NCBI GenBank assembly: GCA_017305195.1
Contig: JAFKMU010000051.1
Location: 1-64,000 of the forward strand
DNA from: Verrucomicrobiota bacterium
GTDB taxonomy: Bacteria; Verrucomicrobiota; Verrucomicrobiia; Chthoniobacterales; Terrimicrobiaceae
DNA length: 64,000 nucleotides
Direction of reading: 5' to 3'
Positions 6,691 to 15,389 of this stretch are shown one piece after another (the first letter of the stretch is position 1; each line of letters starts with the position of its first letter). The translations under genes and the position numbers were made by a program. Below the pieces are notes generated by a model. That model was not told where the DNA came from. It saw only the letters and a program-made list of their open reading frames with translations, and did no database searches.

Positions 6691-8229
6691 ATGAATCGCC
6701 TACACGACTGGCTGGCGCGCCATCCCCTGGTGCGCGACGCCATCCTTTTCTGCATCCCGGCCCTGCTTTTTGGCGCAGCGCTGCGTTTGATCCTGCTCTA
6801 CTACTCGCCACTGGCATTCTGGAACGCGGATTCGCGCTCTTTCATGGGCTTCACCAATGGCGTGATGACGGAGTGGTACTTCAGCATCAATGAGAAGAGA
6901 CGGTATCTGTATCCCATCTTCATGCTGCCTATTTCGCTCCTGCCGGGAGGGACGCTGCGCTGGCTGAGCTGGATACAAGCCGCCATCGGTCTGCTCACCG
7001 TACTGCCCCTGGCGTATATCGTTCGCCGGGTCTTCACGGGTTGGAAGTGGTGGATCATCCCCGTCACCGTGCTTTACGCCGGAATGCCTGTGCTCATCTG
7101 GTATGAGCACGAGTTGCTCGCGGATACTCTGACCTTTAATTACACGGTCTGGATCATGGCGGGCTGGGTCGCATGGACCTCGCAGAAGAATCCGGTGCGG
7201 GCACGCCAGCTCTGGTGGTGGTTCTTCGTCTCTTTCGCCATGTTTCTGCTCACCAAGCCGTCTGGGAAATTCCTCTGGCCTGGCCTGGCCATCGGAATCC
7301 TGCTGGTCTTGGGCTGGCGTGTCCTGCGGTGGCCGCAGTGGGCCGCGATCGGCGCCCTCTTTCTCGTCAGCCTCACCATCGGCGACGAGGACCAGAGTTC
7401 CTGGCTCCTTTACACCTCCAACTTCCCCCTCACCCGCCTCGATACTCCGCTCCATGCCGAGTACAAGGCGGAGATCAAGGACTGGGTGCAAAAGACGCGC
7501 GATGAACTGGACGACTATCACCGCACCGAAATGGACGTGCATGATTTCCTCCGCAGCCCGGAGGATCACCCGGAGTACCCGCTCTGGCAAAAGCTCGCCA
7601 AGGAAAGTGACGAGAAGCTGAACAAGCTCTACCACGACCTTTCCAAGGAAGCGCTCACCTCCAGCCCACATCTGTTTCTCTATATCGCAGTGACCCGCCT
7701 CGCCGGTTCCGCGAACCAGACAGATTTCGATACGGATCGCTTTGAGACATCCTATTACGACCAGAAATTCGAAAGACAGTACGGGTCAAAGAGAAACACG
7801 CCGAGCATGCTGCGCATCGCCCTGGGGATTCCCAAGGATGAGCCAATGCCGCCGTACTCGACCGTACGCACATGGATCAATCCTCATCCCGATTTTGCCG
7901 GAGCCCGTTTCCTGGTGGCCTATTCCGACGCCTATCAGCGCGCTGGCGACCTGATTTATCGCCCCCGGGGCAAACCCTCGACCATGCTGGAATCCCGCCC
8001 GAGTTTCCTCGGCTGGTGGGTGATTCTCGGCACGATCATGTCGCTCTTCAGCCCGTGGCGGAACACTCTTGGGGTGTGGGCCATCGCCCTGTGGGGCTAC
8101 GGATTGGCTGTGTTCCTGCTGGGCGTGGAGTTGCACCGTTACTTCACCCCGCTCTGGGCGTTGATTCTCCTGCTCCTTGCCATCCCGCTCGACGGCATTT
8201 ATCGGCTGGTGTTGCGGCGGTTTTCGTAA
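6691..8229 (+). CDS. Large multi-spanning membrane protein, GT-C glycosyltransferase-like
   Basis: The protein is 512 residues with about 10 to 12 hydrophobic helices. It opens with a short basic segment and a helix (AILFCIPALLFGAALRLILL), then a loop with WNADSRSFMGF, where acidic residues after the first membrane segment recall the catalytic Asp of GT-C enzymes such as ArnT/PMT. A soluble region of about 180 residues (Asp/Glu/Lys-rich, from about 250 to 425) interrupts the membrane part, and two helix groups follow at the C-terminus. The start follows the aroF stop with no gap. The C-terminus overlaps the frame of the NlpC/P60 gene. A sugar-transfer role is inference from topology and one acidic motif only. 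Confidence 0.65.
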   Translation: MNRLHDWLARHPLVRDAILFCIPALLFGAALRLILLYYSPLAFWNADSRSFMGFTNGVMTEWYFSINEKRRYLYPIFMLPISLLPGGTLRWLSWIQAAIGLLTVLPLAYIVRRVFTGWKWWIIPVTVLYAGMPVLIWYEHELLADTLTFNYTVWIMAGWVAWTSQKNPVRARQLWWWFFVSFAMFLLTKPSGKFLWPGLAIGILLVLGWRVLRWPQWAAIGALFLVSLTIGDEDQSSWLLYTSNFPLTRLDTPLHAEYKAEIKDWVQKTRDELDDYHRTEMDVHDFLRSPEDHPEYPLWQKLAKESDEKLNKLYHDLSKEALTSSPHLFLYIAVTRLAGSANQTDFDTDRFETSYYDQKFERQYGSKRNTPSMLRIALGIPKDEPMPPYSTVRTWINPHPDFAGARFLVAYSDAYQRAGDLIYRPRGKPSTMLESRPSFLGWWVILGTIMSLFSPWRNTLGVWAIALWGYGLAVFLLGVELHRYFTPLWALILLLLAIPLDGIYRLVLRRFS

Positions 8230-8834
8230 CGCTTTTTCTGCTGGCGCCGGACAGCCCGGCCCAGCAGAGCACCAAGTACGTCCCTGCGGCGGTGTCGAGC
8301 ATCGAATCCGCCGAGATCGCGGGCTTCGAAACGTATCCTCCCAATATTCAAAAGCTGATCGAGTCGGCCCTTGCGCTGACCCGGCGGAATCTGGGCTACC
8401 TCTACGGCTCAGCCGATCCAGCGCAGAAAGGAATGGACTGCTCCGGGGCGGTGTACTACGTGCTGCGGCAAAACGGGATCAAAAACCCGCCGCGTTCCTC
8501 TGCCGCCCAGTACGAGTGGGCGCGCCAGGCAGGCACCTTCCATCGCGTGACCGGCACCGACCTGTCCGCCCCGGAGTTTGCTGATCTCAAACCCGGCGAC
8601 CTGCTCTTCTGGAATGGCACTTACGATGCCGGGAAAGACCTCCCGGCAACCCATGCCATGTTCTACCTCGGCAAGGCAAAGTCGGACGGTCTGCGGCTGA
8701 TGGTGGGCTCCAGCGATGGACGGCGATACCGGGACAAGCGCCGCGATGGTGTCAGCGTTTTCGACTTCCGCCTGCCCAAACCCGGCAGCAAGAGCCGGTT
8801 CATCGGCTATGCACGCATCCCGGGATTGCAATAG
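8154..8834 (+). CDS. Exported NlpC/P60 cell-wall hydrolase
   Basis: The C-terminal domain is clearly NlpC/P60: LGYLYGSADPAQKGMDCSGA holds the catalytic Cys (about residue 96), and the His lies in PATHAMFYLGKA. These enzymes cut peptide stems of peptidoglycan. Upstream is a signal-peptide-like stretch (ARRHLSAGVAAVFVTLFLLA, then DSPAQQ), so the protein should be exported. No ATG, GTG or TTG in frame fits this signal. CTG at 8154 is used here as the start, but the next open starts lie far upstream inside the preceding gene. The gene overlaps the membrane-protein gene by about 75 bases and is probably coupled to it. The start is the weak point; the family is secure. Confidence 0.8.
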   Translation: MGVDSPAPCHPARRHLSAGVAAVFVTLFLLAPDSPAQQSTKYVPAAVSSIESAEIAGFETYPPNIQKLIESALALTRRNLGYLYGSADPAQKGMDCSGAVYYVLRQNGIKNPPRSSAAQYEWARQAGTFHRVTGTDLSAPEFADLKPGDLLFWNGTYDAGKDLPATHAMFYLGKAKSDGLRLMVGSSDGRRYRDKRRDGVSVFDFRLPKPGSKSRFIGYARIPGLQ

Positions 8835-8874
8835 GACTTGCAAAGTTGCGCCGAAACCGACGTATCATCGCCGG

Positions 8875-9234
8875 GTGTTTCAGGTAATTTTCAACTCGAT
8901 CAGCGCCGCCGAGATGGCAGCCCTTCCGAAGGAGCTGCAGCTTGACCTGCTGGCGGAGTTTCATTTCCTCCCGAGTGATCTCGAGGATCTCGACCGCAGC
9001 CGCTTCGGCAAAGTGCGCCGCGATGGCCGCAGCCTCCATCGCTACCGCGCGACCGACTACCGGATTTATTTCGAAAAACACCCCGACGGCATCCTGATTC
9101 ACCGCGTGCTCCACAAAAACACCATCCGCGACTTTCTCTATCGCTCGAACCTCCCGGTGGACGAAGAGGACGCCCAGCTCGGCGAGGCGAAGGAATTCTG
9201 GAAACTCATCGAGGAGGCGGAGAAAAAAGCGTGA
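8875..9234 (+). CDS. Orphan RelE/ParE-fold protein
   Basis: The protein is 119 residues from a GTG at 8875 (VFQVIFNSISAAE). The pattern of a two-helix hairpin (ALPKELQLDLLAEFHFL) followed by basic strands (FGKVRRDGRSLHRYRATDYR), IYFEKH and GILIHRVLHKN-TIRDFLYRS matches the RelE/ParE toxin superfamily. There is no antitoxin gene on either side. Its stop overlaps the GTG start of a PLP-dependent enzyme (GTGA, 9231-9234), and an acidic tail (DEEDAQLGEAKEFWKLIEEAEKK) follows the fold. The tail could mask the active site, or the protein may be a domesticated regulator; both are inference. The RelE/ParE assignment is moderate, based on strand pattern. Confidence 0.75.
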   Translation: MFQVIFNSISAAEMAALPKELQLDLLAEFHFLPSDLEDLDRSRFGKVRRDGRSLHRYRATDYRIYFEKHPDGILIHRVLHKNTIRDFLYRSNLPVDEEDAQLGEAKEFWKLIEEAEKKA

Positions 9235-10385
9235 GCATCTTCGCCAGCGAGGCCGAACGTCAGGATTTCTTCCCCGTCGCCCGGCACCAGATTTTCCTCG
9301 GCCACGGCGGCGTGACCGCCCTGCCCCGCTGTGCGGCGGATGCGATGATCGCTCACGTGCATGCAAGCTGCCAGAATCACCAGGAATTCGGCGAGGTCCT
9401 GCGCGATATCGACGCCTGCCGCGCCCTCTGCGCCCGCACCATCGGCGCGGACAAGACGGAGATCGCCCTGCTTGGCCCCACCTCGCTCGGGCTCAGCCTG
9501 TTTGCCAATGGCTTGAAATGGGAAGCGGGCGACGAACTCGTCTGCTTCCAGGACGATTACCCCTCCAATGTCTACCCGTGGACGGCTCTCCGCGAAAAAG
9601 GCGTCGTCGTGCGCTTCGTTCAACCCGACCGCCCCGGCCACATCACGATCAGTGACGTGGAAGCCACTCTCAGCGAGCGCACCAAGCTCGTCGCTCTCGC
9701 GTCCTGCCATTTCCTCACCGGCTGGCGCATCGACATCAACGCCATCGGCCAGATGCTTCACGCTCGCGGCATCCTGTTTTCCGTCGACGGCATCCAGACC
9801 ATCGGCGCCTTCCCCACCCCGGTCGAGCATGTCGATTTCCTGAGCGCCGATGCCCACAAGTGGATGCTCGGGCCCATGGCCATCGGCATCGTGTATGTCG
9901 CGAAGCGCAACTTTGCGATCTGCCAGCCCACGCTCCTCGGCGCGTGGAACGTGCGCTCACCCGATTTCCTCACCCAGCCTGACCTTACCTTCCCCGAGAC
10001 AGCGCAACGCTACGAGCCCGGGGTGCTCAATGCCACCGGCATGTATGGCATGCACGCCAGCCTGAAGATGCTGGAGGAGGTCGGCGCGGAGACTGTTTCG
10101 CGGTTGATCCTCGAAGTGCGCGATTATCTCGAGGCAGGCCTGACGCAACTCGGCTTCGAGTTCCTCTCGCCTCCGGCCTCCGAGCCGATGCGCAGTGGCA
10201 TCGTTACCGCGCGGCACGCCAAGGCCAAGGGATCGGAGCTTTTCTCGGCCTTGGAGAAGAATCATATTACCGCATCCCTCCGCATGGAGCGCAACTCCGG
10301 CGAATGGCTGCGCTTCAGCCCGCACTTCTACAATACCCGGGCTGAGATGGACCGCGTACTGGAGGTGCTCAGCGCGTCGCTGTAG
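9231..10385 (+). CDS. Class V aminotransferase / cysteine desulfurase-like PLP enzyme
   Basis: The protein is 384 residues. The PLP lysine lies in SADAHKWMLGPMAIG, preceded by the cofactor-binding VDGIQTIGAFP (Asp) and the His of ASCHFLTGW. LGHGGVTALPRCAADAM at the N-terminus matches the small-domain entry of class V enzymes of the SufS/CsdA and isopenicillin-N-epimerase-like group. No conserved mobile-loop cysteine of a classical desulfurase is obvious, so the reaction is uncertain. The GTG start at 9231 overlaps the stop of the orphan toxin-fold gene, so both are made from one transcript. The 3' end overlaps the convergent photolyase gene by 17 bases. Confidence 0.8.
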   Translation: MSIFASEAERQDFFPVARHQIFLGHGGVTALPRCAADAMIAHVHASCQNHQEFGEVLRDIDACRALCARTIGADKTEIALLGPTSLGLSLFANGLKWEAGDELVCFQDDYPSNVYPWTALREKGVVVRFVQPDRPGHITISDVEATLSERTKLVALASCHFLTGWRIDINAIGQMLHARGILFSVDGIQTIGAFPTPVEHVDFLSADAHKWMLGPMAIGIVYVAKRNFAICQPTLLGAWNVRSPDFLTQPDLTFPETAQRYEPGVLNATGMYGMHASLKMLEEVGAETVSRLILEVRDYLEAGLTQLGFEFLSPPASEPMRSGIVTARHAKAKGSELFSALEKNHITASLRMERNSGEWLRFSPHFYNTRAEMDRVLEVLSASL

Positions 10386-11778
10386 CGTCCCGGTACTTCG
10401 CAAACATCTCGAGCGCGCGCTCCCGCTCCGTCGCGTGATCGACCATGGGCGCGGGGTAGTTGCGCGAGATACGCAGGCCGGGTGCTGGCGCCGCGTGCAG
10501 CTTTTCCGCCGGGACGTCGCGGAGTTCCGGCACCCATTGCTTGATGTAGACGGCGTCAGGATCGAAGCGCGCTGACTGCGTCCAGGGATTCTGGATGCGG
10601 AAATACGGCGCGGCATCCGCCCCGGTGCCCGCGCTCCACTGCCAGCCACCATTGTTGCTGGCGATATCGCCATCCGTGAGCTGGCGCATGAAATATGACT
10701 CCCCCTCGCGCCAGTCGATATGGAGGTCCTTGGTCAGAAACATGGCCGTGATCATGCGGGCGCGGTTGTGCATGAAACCCGTCTGCGCCAGCTGGCGCAT
10801 GCCGGCGTCCACCACAGGGAAGCCTGTTTCCCCGGCGCACCACCGCTCAAAAGCTCGCGGGTCATCCGTCCATCGCATCCCACGAAACCTGGGATTGAAC
10901 GAGTCCTCCAGCACCTCCGGGAAGTGCCAGAGGATCTGTTGGTAAAACTCTCGCCAGATCAGCTCCCCGACATACTTCGAGGCGTTATCGCGTTGCTCCT
11001 TTGGGAGTGTCTCCATCTTCTCCCGGCATCGCTCGAAAAGCTCACGAATCGAGATCAGTCCATACCTCAAATCTTGCGAGAGCCGTGATGTGCCGCCAAG
11101 GTCCAGCCGGTCGCGCACCGCGCCGTAGGAGGCGAGCCCGGAGGTGATGAAAGCTGTCATCCGCTTGCGCGCAGCCTCCTCGCCTGCTGGAAGGATCTCC
11201 GCATCAATCTTGATACGCCACGTCTCCAGGGTCGGCCGCGGCTCGCTACGGATGCCGCTCGGCGTTCGTATCCTTGTGACTTTCGCGACCGGCTTGTCCT
11301 TGGGAAGTTTCGCCCACGCCCGTGAGTAGGGCGTGAAAACCCGGTACGGTTCTGCCGAGCCTGTGAGCACCTCGTTCCGCTCGTGCAGACAGGCGTCCTT
11401 GCATGCCACCACCGCGAAACCCTGCGTTTCGCCGACGCGAGCGAGCTCCTCCTCGACCTCACGTCCGAAGGGATCAGGATCGCGGTTAAAATAGACTGCT
11501 TCGGCCTTCGTCTCTTTCGCCAGCAGAGCCAGCTCACGGACGGCATTGCCCTGACGAAAGATGAGTTTTCCCCCAGCCTGCTCGATCCGCCCGGCCAGTT
11601 CGGCCAGTGAACGACAAAGAAACTCCTGCCGGTTAGGCCCCGTCCAGCGATGCTCTCCTTTCCAGTCCGAGATCACGTAAACCGGGATCACCTTTCCCGC
11701 CGCATCCACCGCCTGCCGCAATGCCGTGTTGTCATGCAGGCGCAGGTCGCGCCGAAACCAATGGAGAGCTCGTTTCAT
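10369..11778 (-). CDS. phrB: Deoxyribodipyrimidine photo-lyase
   Basis: This flavoprotein repairs UV-induced cyclobutane pyrimidine dimers with blue light. It is 469 residues, the usual length for class I CPD photolyases. The N-terminal antenna-binding domain starts MKRALHWFRRDLRLHDN. The C-terminal FAD domain has ELIWREFYQQIL, TGFPVVDAGMRQL, GFMHNRARMI and DIASNNGGWQWSAGTGADAA, which contain the FAD contacts and the tryptophans of the electron-transfer chain. The gene is convergent with the PLP enzyme (17-base overlap). Upstream, on the same strand, lies the terminator of the sigma factor gene, so it probably has its own promoter. The sequence looks intact. Confidence 0.95.
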   Translation of the reverse strand: MKRALHWFRRDLRLHDNTALRQAVDAAGKVIPVYVISDWKGEHRWTGPNRQEFLCRSLAELAGRIEQAGGKLIFRQGNAVRELALLAKETKAEAVYFNRDPDPFGREVEEELARVGETQGFAVVACKDACLHERNEVLTGSAEPYRVFTPYSRAWAKLPKDKPVAKVTRIRTPSGIRSEPRPTLETWRIKIDAEILPAGEEAARKRMTAFITSGLASYGAVRDRLDLGGTSRLSQDLRYGLISIRELFERCREKMETLPKEQRDNASKYVGELIWREFYQQILWHFPEVLEDSFNPRFRGMRWTDDPRAFERWCAGETGFPVVDAGMRQLAQTGFMHNRARMITAMFLTKDLHIDWREGESYFMRQLTDGDIASNNGGWQWSAGTGADAAPYFRIQNPWTQSARFDPDAVYIKQWVPELRDVPAEKLHAAPAPGLRISRNYPAPMVDHATERERALEMFAKYRDATATR

Positions 11779-11811
11779 ATCCCGGTTACGTTTCTAGACG
11801 GATCCGGGAGA

Positions 11812-11847
11812 CAAAAAAAGCGGGGCCGCTTTGTGGGCGGCCCCGCT
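11812..11847 (-). terminator. Rho-independent terminator of the sigma factor gene
   Basis: A perfect 11-bp stem (AGCGGGGCCGC at 11819-11829 with its complement at 11837-11847) and a 7-base loop are followed on the minus strand by a run of Ts (11818-11812). It lies 20 bases past the stop of the sigma gene and separates it from the photolyase gene. Confidence 0.92.
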
Positions 11848-11867
11848 CTCTCTCATCACCAACCAAC

Positions 11868-12713
11868 TTACACCAAAGATTCGACCTTCGGACGCTCCTT
11901 TTTGCTGAGCGCGCGGCGCAGCTTGTGCAGCGCGATGTTTTGCAGCTGCCGGATGCGTTCGCGGGTCACTCCAAACTTCTCTCCCACTTCTTCCAGCGTC
12001 TTCGGCTTCTGGCCGTCGAGCCCGAAGCGGGAGTTGATGATCTTGCGTTCGCGATCGTCGAGGATGTCGAGCAGTTCGCCCACCTCTTCGCGCATGTCCT
12101 TGTCGCGCAGGGTCTCGAACGGATCGTCCGCTTCCGCATCGCCAACCATCTCGCCAAATTCCGTCGAATCATCGTCGCCGATCGGCTGGTCAAGGGAGGC
12201 GGGGCGTACCGCCGCGCTCTTCAGCTGCGTGACCTTGGACGAGGAAAGGCCGATCTCCTCAGCGAGTTCGTCATCGGTCGGTTCGCGGCCAAGCTCCTCC
12301 GTCATCTGCATCGCGACGCGGCGCATCTTGCCGATCTTGTCGACGAGGTGAACCGGCAGACGGATCGTCTTGCTCTGGTTCGCCAGGGCGCGCTTGATCG
12401 ACTGCTTGATCCACCACGCGGCGTACGTGCTGAGTTTTCCACCTTTCTTCGGGTCGAAGCGCTCCACCGCCTTCATCAGGCCGATGTTCCCTTCGGAAAT
12501 CAAATCGAGTAGCGGCAGGCCCAGATTCGCGTAGTCGCGCGCGATCTTCACCACGAGGCGAAGGTTGGAACGCACCATCTCGGATCGAGCCGCCTGGTCG
12601 CCCTTTTTGATCCGGCGCGCGAGTTTGACCTCCTGCTCAGGGGTGAGCAGGGGAAACTGGGCGATTTCGCGCAGATAAAGCTGAAAGCCGGTCTCGTTGT
12701 CTTCTACAGCCAT
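11868..12713 (-). CDS. Sigma-70 family RNA polymerase sigma factor, group 2-like
   Basis: The protein is 281 residues. Region 1.2 is ETGFQLYLREIAQFPLLTPE, region 2 includes SNLRLVVKIARDY and DLISEGNIGLMKAVERFDP, region 2.4 is STYAAWWIKQSIKRAL, region 3 is MTEELGREPTDDELAEEIGL, and region 4 is [20 protein letters not shown]. Region 1.1 and the long non-conserved insert of the housekeeping factor are absent. The window also holds rpoD (24806-26674), so this is a second, probably condition-specific factor with near-primary promoter preference, similar in layout to RpoS or SigB-group factors. GAGG lies upstream of the ATG. A terminator follows. It is divergent from mbfA across a 249-base AT-rich spacer. 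Confidence 0.92.
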   Translation of the reverse strand: MAVEDNETGFQLYLREIAQFPLLTPEQEVKLARRIKKGDQAARSEMVRSNLRLVVKIARDYANLGLPLLDLISEGNIGLMKAVERFDPKKGGKLSTYAAWWIKQSIKRALANQSKTIRLPVHLVDKIGKMRRVAMQMTEELGREPTDDELAEEIGLSSSKVTQLKSAAVRPASLDQPIGDDDSTEFGEMVGDAEADDPFETLRDKDMREEVGELLDILDDRERKIINSRFGLDGQKPKTLEEVGEKFGVTRERIRQLQNIALHKLRRALSKKERPKVESLV

Positions 12714-12851
12714 GGTATTTGGTCCTCTAATTCAAGTAACGCTGGAACCAGGGTTCTTGGTTCGTTTTTTTTGATCCCAGGCATTACTTAACTTGCTTAA
12801 CTATTTGACAGGCGGGGCGCTCAGACGTTCAAAAAAGAAACAGTTTCGTTC

Positions 12852-12888
12852 AAAATACCGTTATTTTCCCGTAAGGCACTCTTATATA
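12852..12888 (+). promoter_or_regulatory. Candidate operator and -10 region upstream of mbfA
   Basis: AAAATA-CCGT-TATTTT (12852-12867) is a 6-bp inverted repeat, and TATATA at 12883-12888 could be a -10 box with a poor -35 (GTTATT) 17 bases before it. Iron exporters of this type are controlled by iron regulators in other bacteria, so a metalloregulator site here is plausible. Two CTTAACT repeats (12787 and 12796) lie nearer the sigma gene. Confidence 0.35.
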
Positions 12889-12962
12889 GCATCTTAACAC
12901 AATAAATCGCCTTCAAAAATAGGCTGGAGCGAAGAGAAAAAAAACGATTCAACGGGGTCTGC

Positions 12963-13922
12963 ATGGCGAGAAATTTTTCGGAACTGACGGAACAGGAGAT
13001 CCTGGCTCTGGCCATCTCTCTGGAGGAGGACGATTCACGGATCTACGGGGACTTCGCCGAACGGCTGAAGGCGAACTATCCGGACACGGCCAAACTTCTC
13101 ACCACGATGCAGCAGGAGGAAATCGTCCACGCGCGTCGTCTGATGGAGATGCACAAGAAGGCGTACGGAGAGCACATCCCATTTGTACAACGCGATGCCG
13201 TCAAAGGCTTTATCAAACGAAAGCCCATCTGGCTCAACAAGGTGCTCAATGTGAACCAGGTCCGCCGGGAGGTGGAACTCATGGAACACGAGTCTCTGCG
13301 GTTTTACCAAACCGCCGCCAAGCGCACGACCAACCTGGACGTCCGCCGACTCCTCGACGATCTCGCCAGCGCGGAGCAGGACCACGAGGATCTGGCCGTG
13401 AAATTGACGACGGAGCTCTCCGCATCGGGAGCGCTCAAGGAAGAGGAAGCCACCAACCGCCGCGCCTTCGTCCTCCAGGTCATCCAGCCGGGTCTCGCCG
13501 GGCTCATGGACGGTTCAGTCTCCACCCTGGCACCCGTCTTCGCCGCGGCCTTTGCCACCCGGGATAGCTGGGACGCCTTTGTCGTCGGCATGGCGGCTTC
13601 GATCGGCGCGGGCATCAGCATGGGATTTGCCGAGGCGCTTTCCGACGACGGGGTGCTGAGCGGCCGCGGCCGCCCGTACATTCGCGGCGCGGTATGCGGC
13701 CTCATGACGACTCTCGGCGGCATCGGGCACACCCTGCCGTTTCTCATCCAGGACTTCCGGCTGGCCACCTTGGTCGCCATCCTGGTCGTCGCGGTGGAGC
13801 TCGCCGTCATCTCGTGGATTCGCCATAAGTACATGGACACTCCGCTCATGCAGGCGGCGTTTCAGGTGATCGTGGGTGGCGTCCTGGTCTTTCTGACGGG
13901 AATTCTCATCGGTTCCGCCTGA
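12963..13922 (+). CDS. mbfA: MbfA-type membrane-bound ferritin / VIT1 iron exporter
   Basis: The protein is 319 residues with two domains. Residues 1-160 form a ferritin-like four-helix bundle with a di-iron ligand pattern ([33 protein letters not shown] and [10 protein letters not shown]), all Glu/His rich. Residues 170-319 form a VIT1-type membrane domain ([20 protein letters not shown], then [19 protein letters not shown]) with about five helices. Rhizobial MbfA uses this architecture to export iron and protect against peroxide and acid. The downstream CbiX chelatase, 20 bases away on the same strand, also handles iron or cobalt. An AT-rich palindrome upstream may carry metal control. Full length, with no sign of damage. 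Confidence 0.9.
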   Translation: MARNFSELTEQEILALAISLEEDDSRIYGDFAERLKANYPDTAKLLTTMQQEEIVHARRLMEMHKKAYGEHIPFVQRDAVKGFIKRKPIWLNKVLNVNQVRREVELMEHESLRFYQTAAKRTTNLDVRRLLDDLASAEQDHEDLAVKLTTELSASGALKEEEATNRRAFVLQVIQPGLAGLMDGSVSTLAPVFAAAFATRDSWDAFVVGMAASIGAGISMGFAEALSDDGVLSGRGRPYIRGAVCGLMTTLGGIGHTLPFLIQDFRLATLVAILVVAVELAVISWIRHKYMDTPLMQAAFQVIVGGVLVFLTGILIGSA

Positions 13923-13942
13923 TCGGTCGTATATCCTGAATC

Positions 13943-14767
13943 ATGTCAGCCTCTACGCTGCCCGCACTGAAAGACGCCGCCCTCGTGATCGTGGGGCATG
14001 GCTCCACGCTCAATCCCGACTCCAGCGCACCGACGTTTGTCCACGCCCGGGCGATCGCTGAGAAAGGCATCTTCCGCGAGGTCCACACCTGCTTCTGGAA
14101 AGAGGAGCCATCCATGCGGGAGGTGCTCTGGATGGTGGAAAGCGACGAGATTTTCATCGTCCCCAACTTCATCAGCGAAGGCTACTTCACCCAAACGGTC
14201 ATCCCGCGCGAACTGAATCTCACGGGTCCCCTGACAAAGCGGGACGGCAAGGTCATCCGGTATTGCCAGCCAGTCGGCAGCCATCCTCACATGACCGATG
14301 CCCTGCTCCACCGGGCGCGGGAGACGGCTCCCGGGGTACCTGCTGGCGACACCAGCCTCTTCATCGTCGGCCATGGAACAGACCTGAATGACAACTCTGC
14401 CAAAGCCGCCAAAGACCAGGTGCGTCTGATTTCCGCACTCGGCGAGTATGCCGAAGTCATCTCCGCCTACATGGAGGAAGCCCCCCTCATATCCGATTGG
14501 GCCTCCCTCGCCCACGCCCCGAACGTGGTGGTCGTGCCCTTCTTCATCTCAGACGGGCTTCACAGCTATGAAGACATCCCGGTCCTACTCGGCATTGCAA
14601 AGGAAGGAGGCGTCGCCGCAAGCCAGGCCGATGTGTTTCGTCGCAACCCCTACCATCTCCGGGGTAGGCAGCTCTTCTACGCCAGCGCCATCGGCACGGA
14701 GCCGATGATTGCCGAGGTCATCCTCGATCAGGTGATGGCTTGGAATGATCCTGCAAAGACCGATTGA
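13943..14767 (+). CDS. CbiX/SirB-type sirohydrochlorin chelatase
   Basis: The protein is 274 residues, built of two similar halves. Each half starts with the strand and histidine loop of the family: LVIVGHGSTLN near residue 20 and LFIVGHGTDLN near residue 140. The family inserts Co2+ or Fe2+ into sirohydrochlorin for cobalamin or siroheme. The first half also has VPNFISEGYFTQ and the second VVPFFISDGLHSYEDIP, the usual metal-site segments. It follows mbfA on the same strand after 20 bases. A protein resembling the Fe-S C-terminal part of DR2241, a CbiX-containing protein, is encoded separately at 35805-36428. No other tetrapyrrole gene is in the window. Confidence 0.82.
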   Translation: MSASTLPALKDAALVIVGHGSTLNPDSSAPTFVHARAIAEKGIFREVHTCFWKEEPSMREVLWMVESDEIFIVPNFISEGYFTQTVIPRELNLTGPLTKRDGKVIRYCQPVGSHPHMTDALLHRARETAPGVPAGDTSLFIVGHGTDLNDNSAKAAKDQVRLISALGEYAEVISAYMEEAPLISDWASLAHAPNVVVVPFFISDGLHSYEDIPVLLGIAKEGGVAASQADVFRRNPYHLRGRQLFYASAIGTEPMIAEVILDQVMAWNDPAKTD

Positions 14768-14798
14768 GATACGCTCCGTCCCGGGTATCGTGAAGGAC

Positions 14799-15389
14799 AT
14801 GCTCAGGCATCTCCTCCTCCTTTTTGCGACTCTGCTTGCCCTGCCCCTGGCCGCGCAGGACGACAAGGGACAGCCCAGGGAGGTCTCCAAGCTCGACGGC
14901 ACCAAGATCCTGGGAATAGTCGAGATCACCGACGACTACACCATCCGCATCTCCAGCGACTCGGGGCTTCAGAAGATCCCCATCGCTCTCCTCTCCCAGG
15001 AGGATTTCGAGAAATACAGCGGGGCCACGGACCGCAGCCAGGACGGACGCCTTTGGTCCGAGCGCAAGCATGCCCTCGAGGACAGCCAGTCCAAGGGGCA
15101 GGAAAAACCAGCCGACATCGAGATACGCCTCGGAGAGATCGCTGCGTTCCAGCCCTTGATCGATGCCTACGAAAAAACTCTCGCCGACAAAAAAAGCACC
15201 GCCTCCGCGCAAGAGTCGCCAACACCTTCCCAGACCGCCAGCCCCATCGAGCCGATGCAGAGCCTCTTCTCCGGTCCCGGAACCACCCTGGGCGGTGTGC
15301 CGGGAGCCGAAACCATCGGCTCCACGATCACCCCGGCGGTATCCGCCGGAGCCGGAGCCGTCCAAACCCTCGCGCCGACAGCGCCCTAG
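14799..15389 (+). CDS. Secreted protein with an SHD1-like domain
   Basis: The ATG at 14799 gives a 196-residue protein with a clear signal peptide (MLRHLLLLFATLLALPLAAQ). A GTG nine bases earlier is possible. Residues about 24-70 (SKLDGTKILGIVEITDDYTI, then KIPIALLSQEDFEKY) follow the pattern of the SLA1 homology domain 1 found in many secreted planctomycete and verrucomicrobial proteins. The remainder is low-complexity Ser/Thr/Pro/Gly and looks disordered. Function unknown. It follows cbiX after 31 bases and its stop overlaps the end of the convergent AraC-family gene by four bases. Confidence 0.75.
   Translation: MLRHLLLLFATLLALPLAAQDDKGQPREVSKLDGTKILGIVEITDDYTIRISSDSGLQKIPIALLSQEDFEKYSGATDRSQDGRLWSERKHALEDSQSKGQEKPADIEIRLGEIAAFQPLIDAYEKTLADKKSTASAQESPTPSQTASPIEPMQSLFSGPGTTLGGVPGAETIGSTITPAVSAGAGAVQTLAPTAP

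Noticed and set aside
6691-8834. Programmed frameshift joining the membrane protein and NlpC/P60 gene
   Set aside because: No slippery heptamer is in the proper phase near the stop at 8227-8229, and the second gene has its own signal-like segment.
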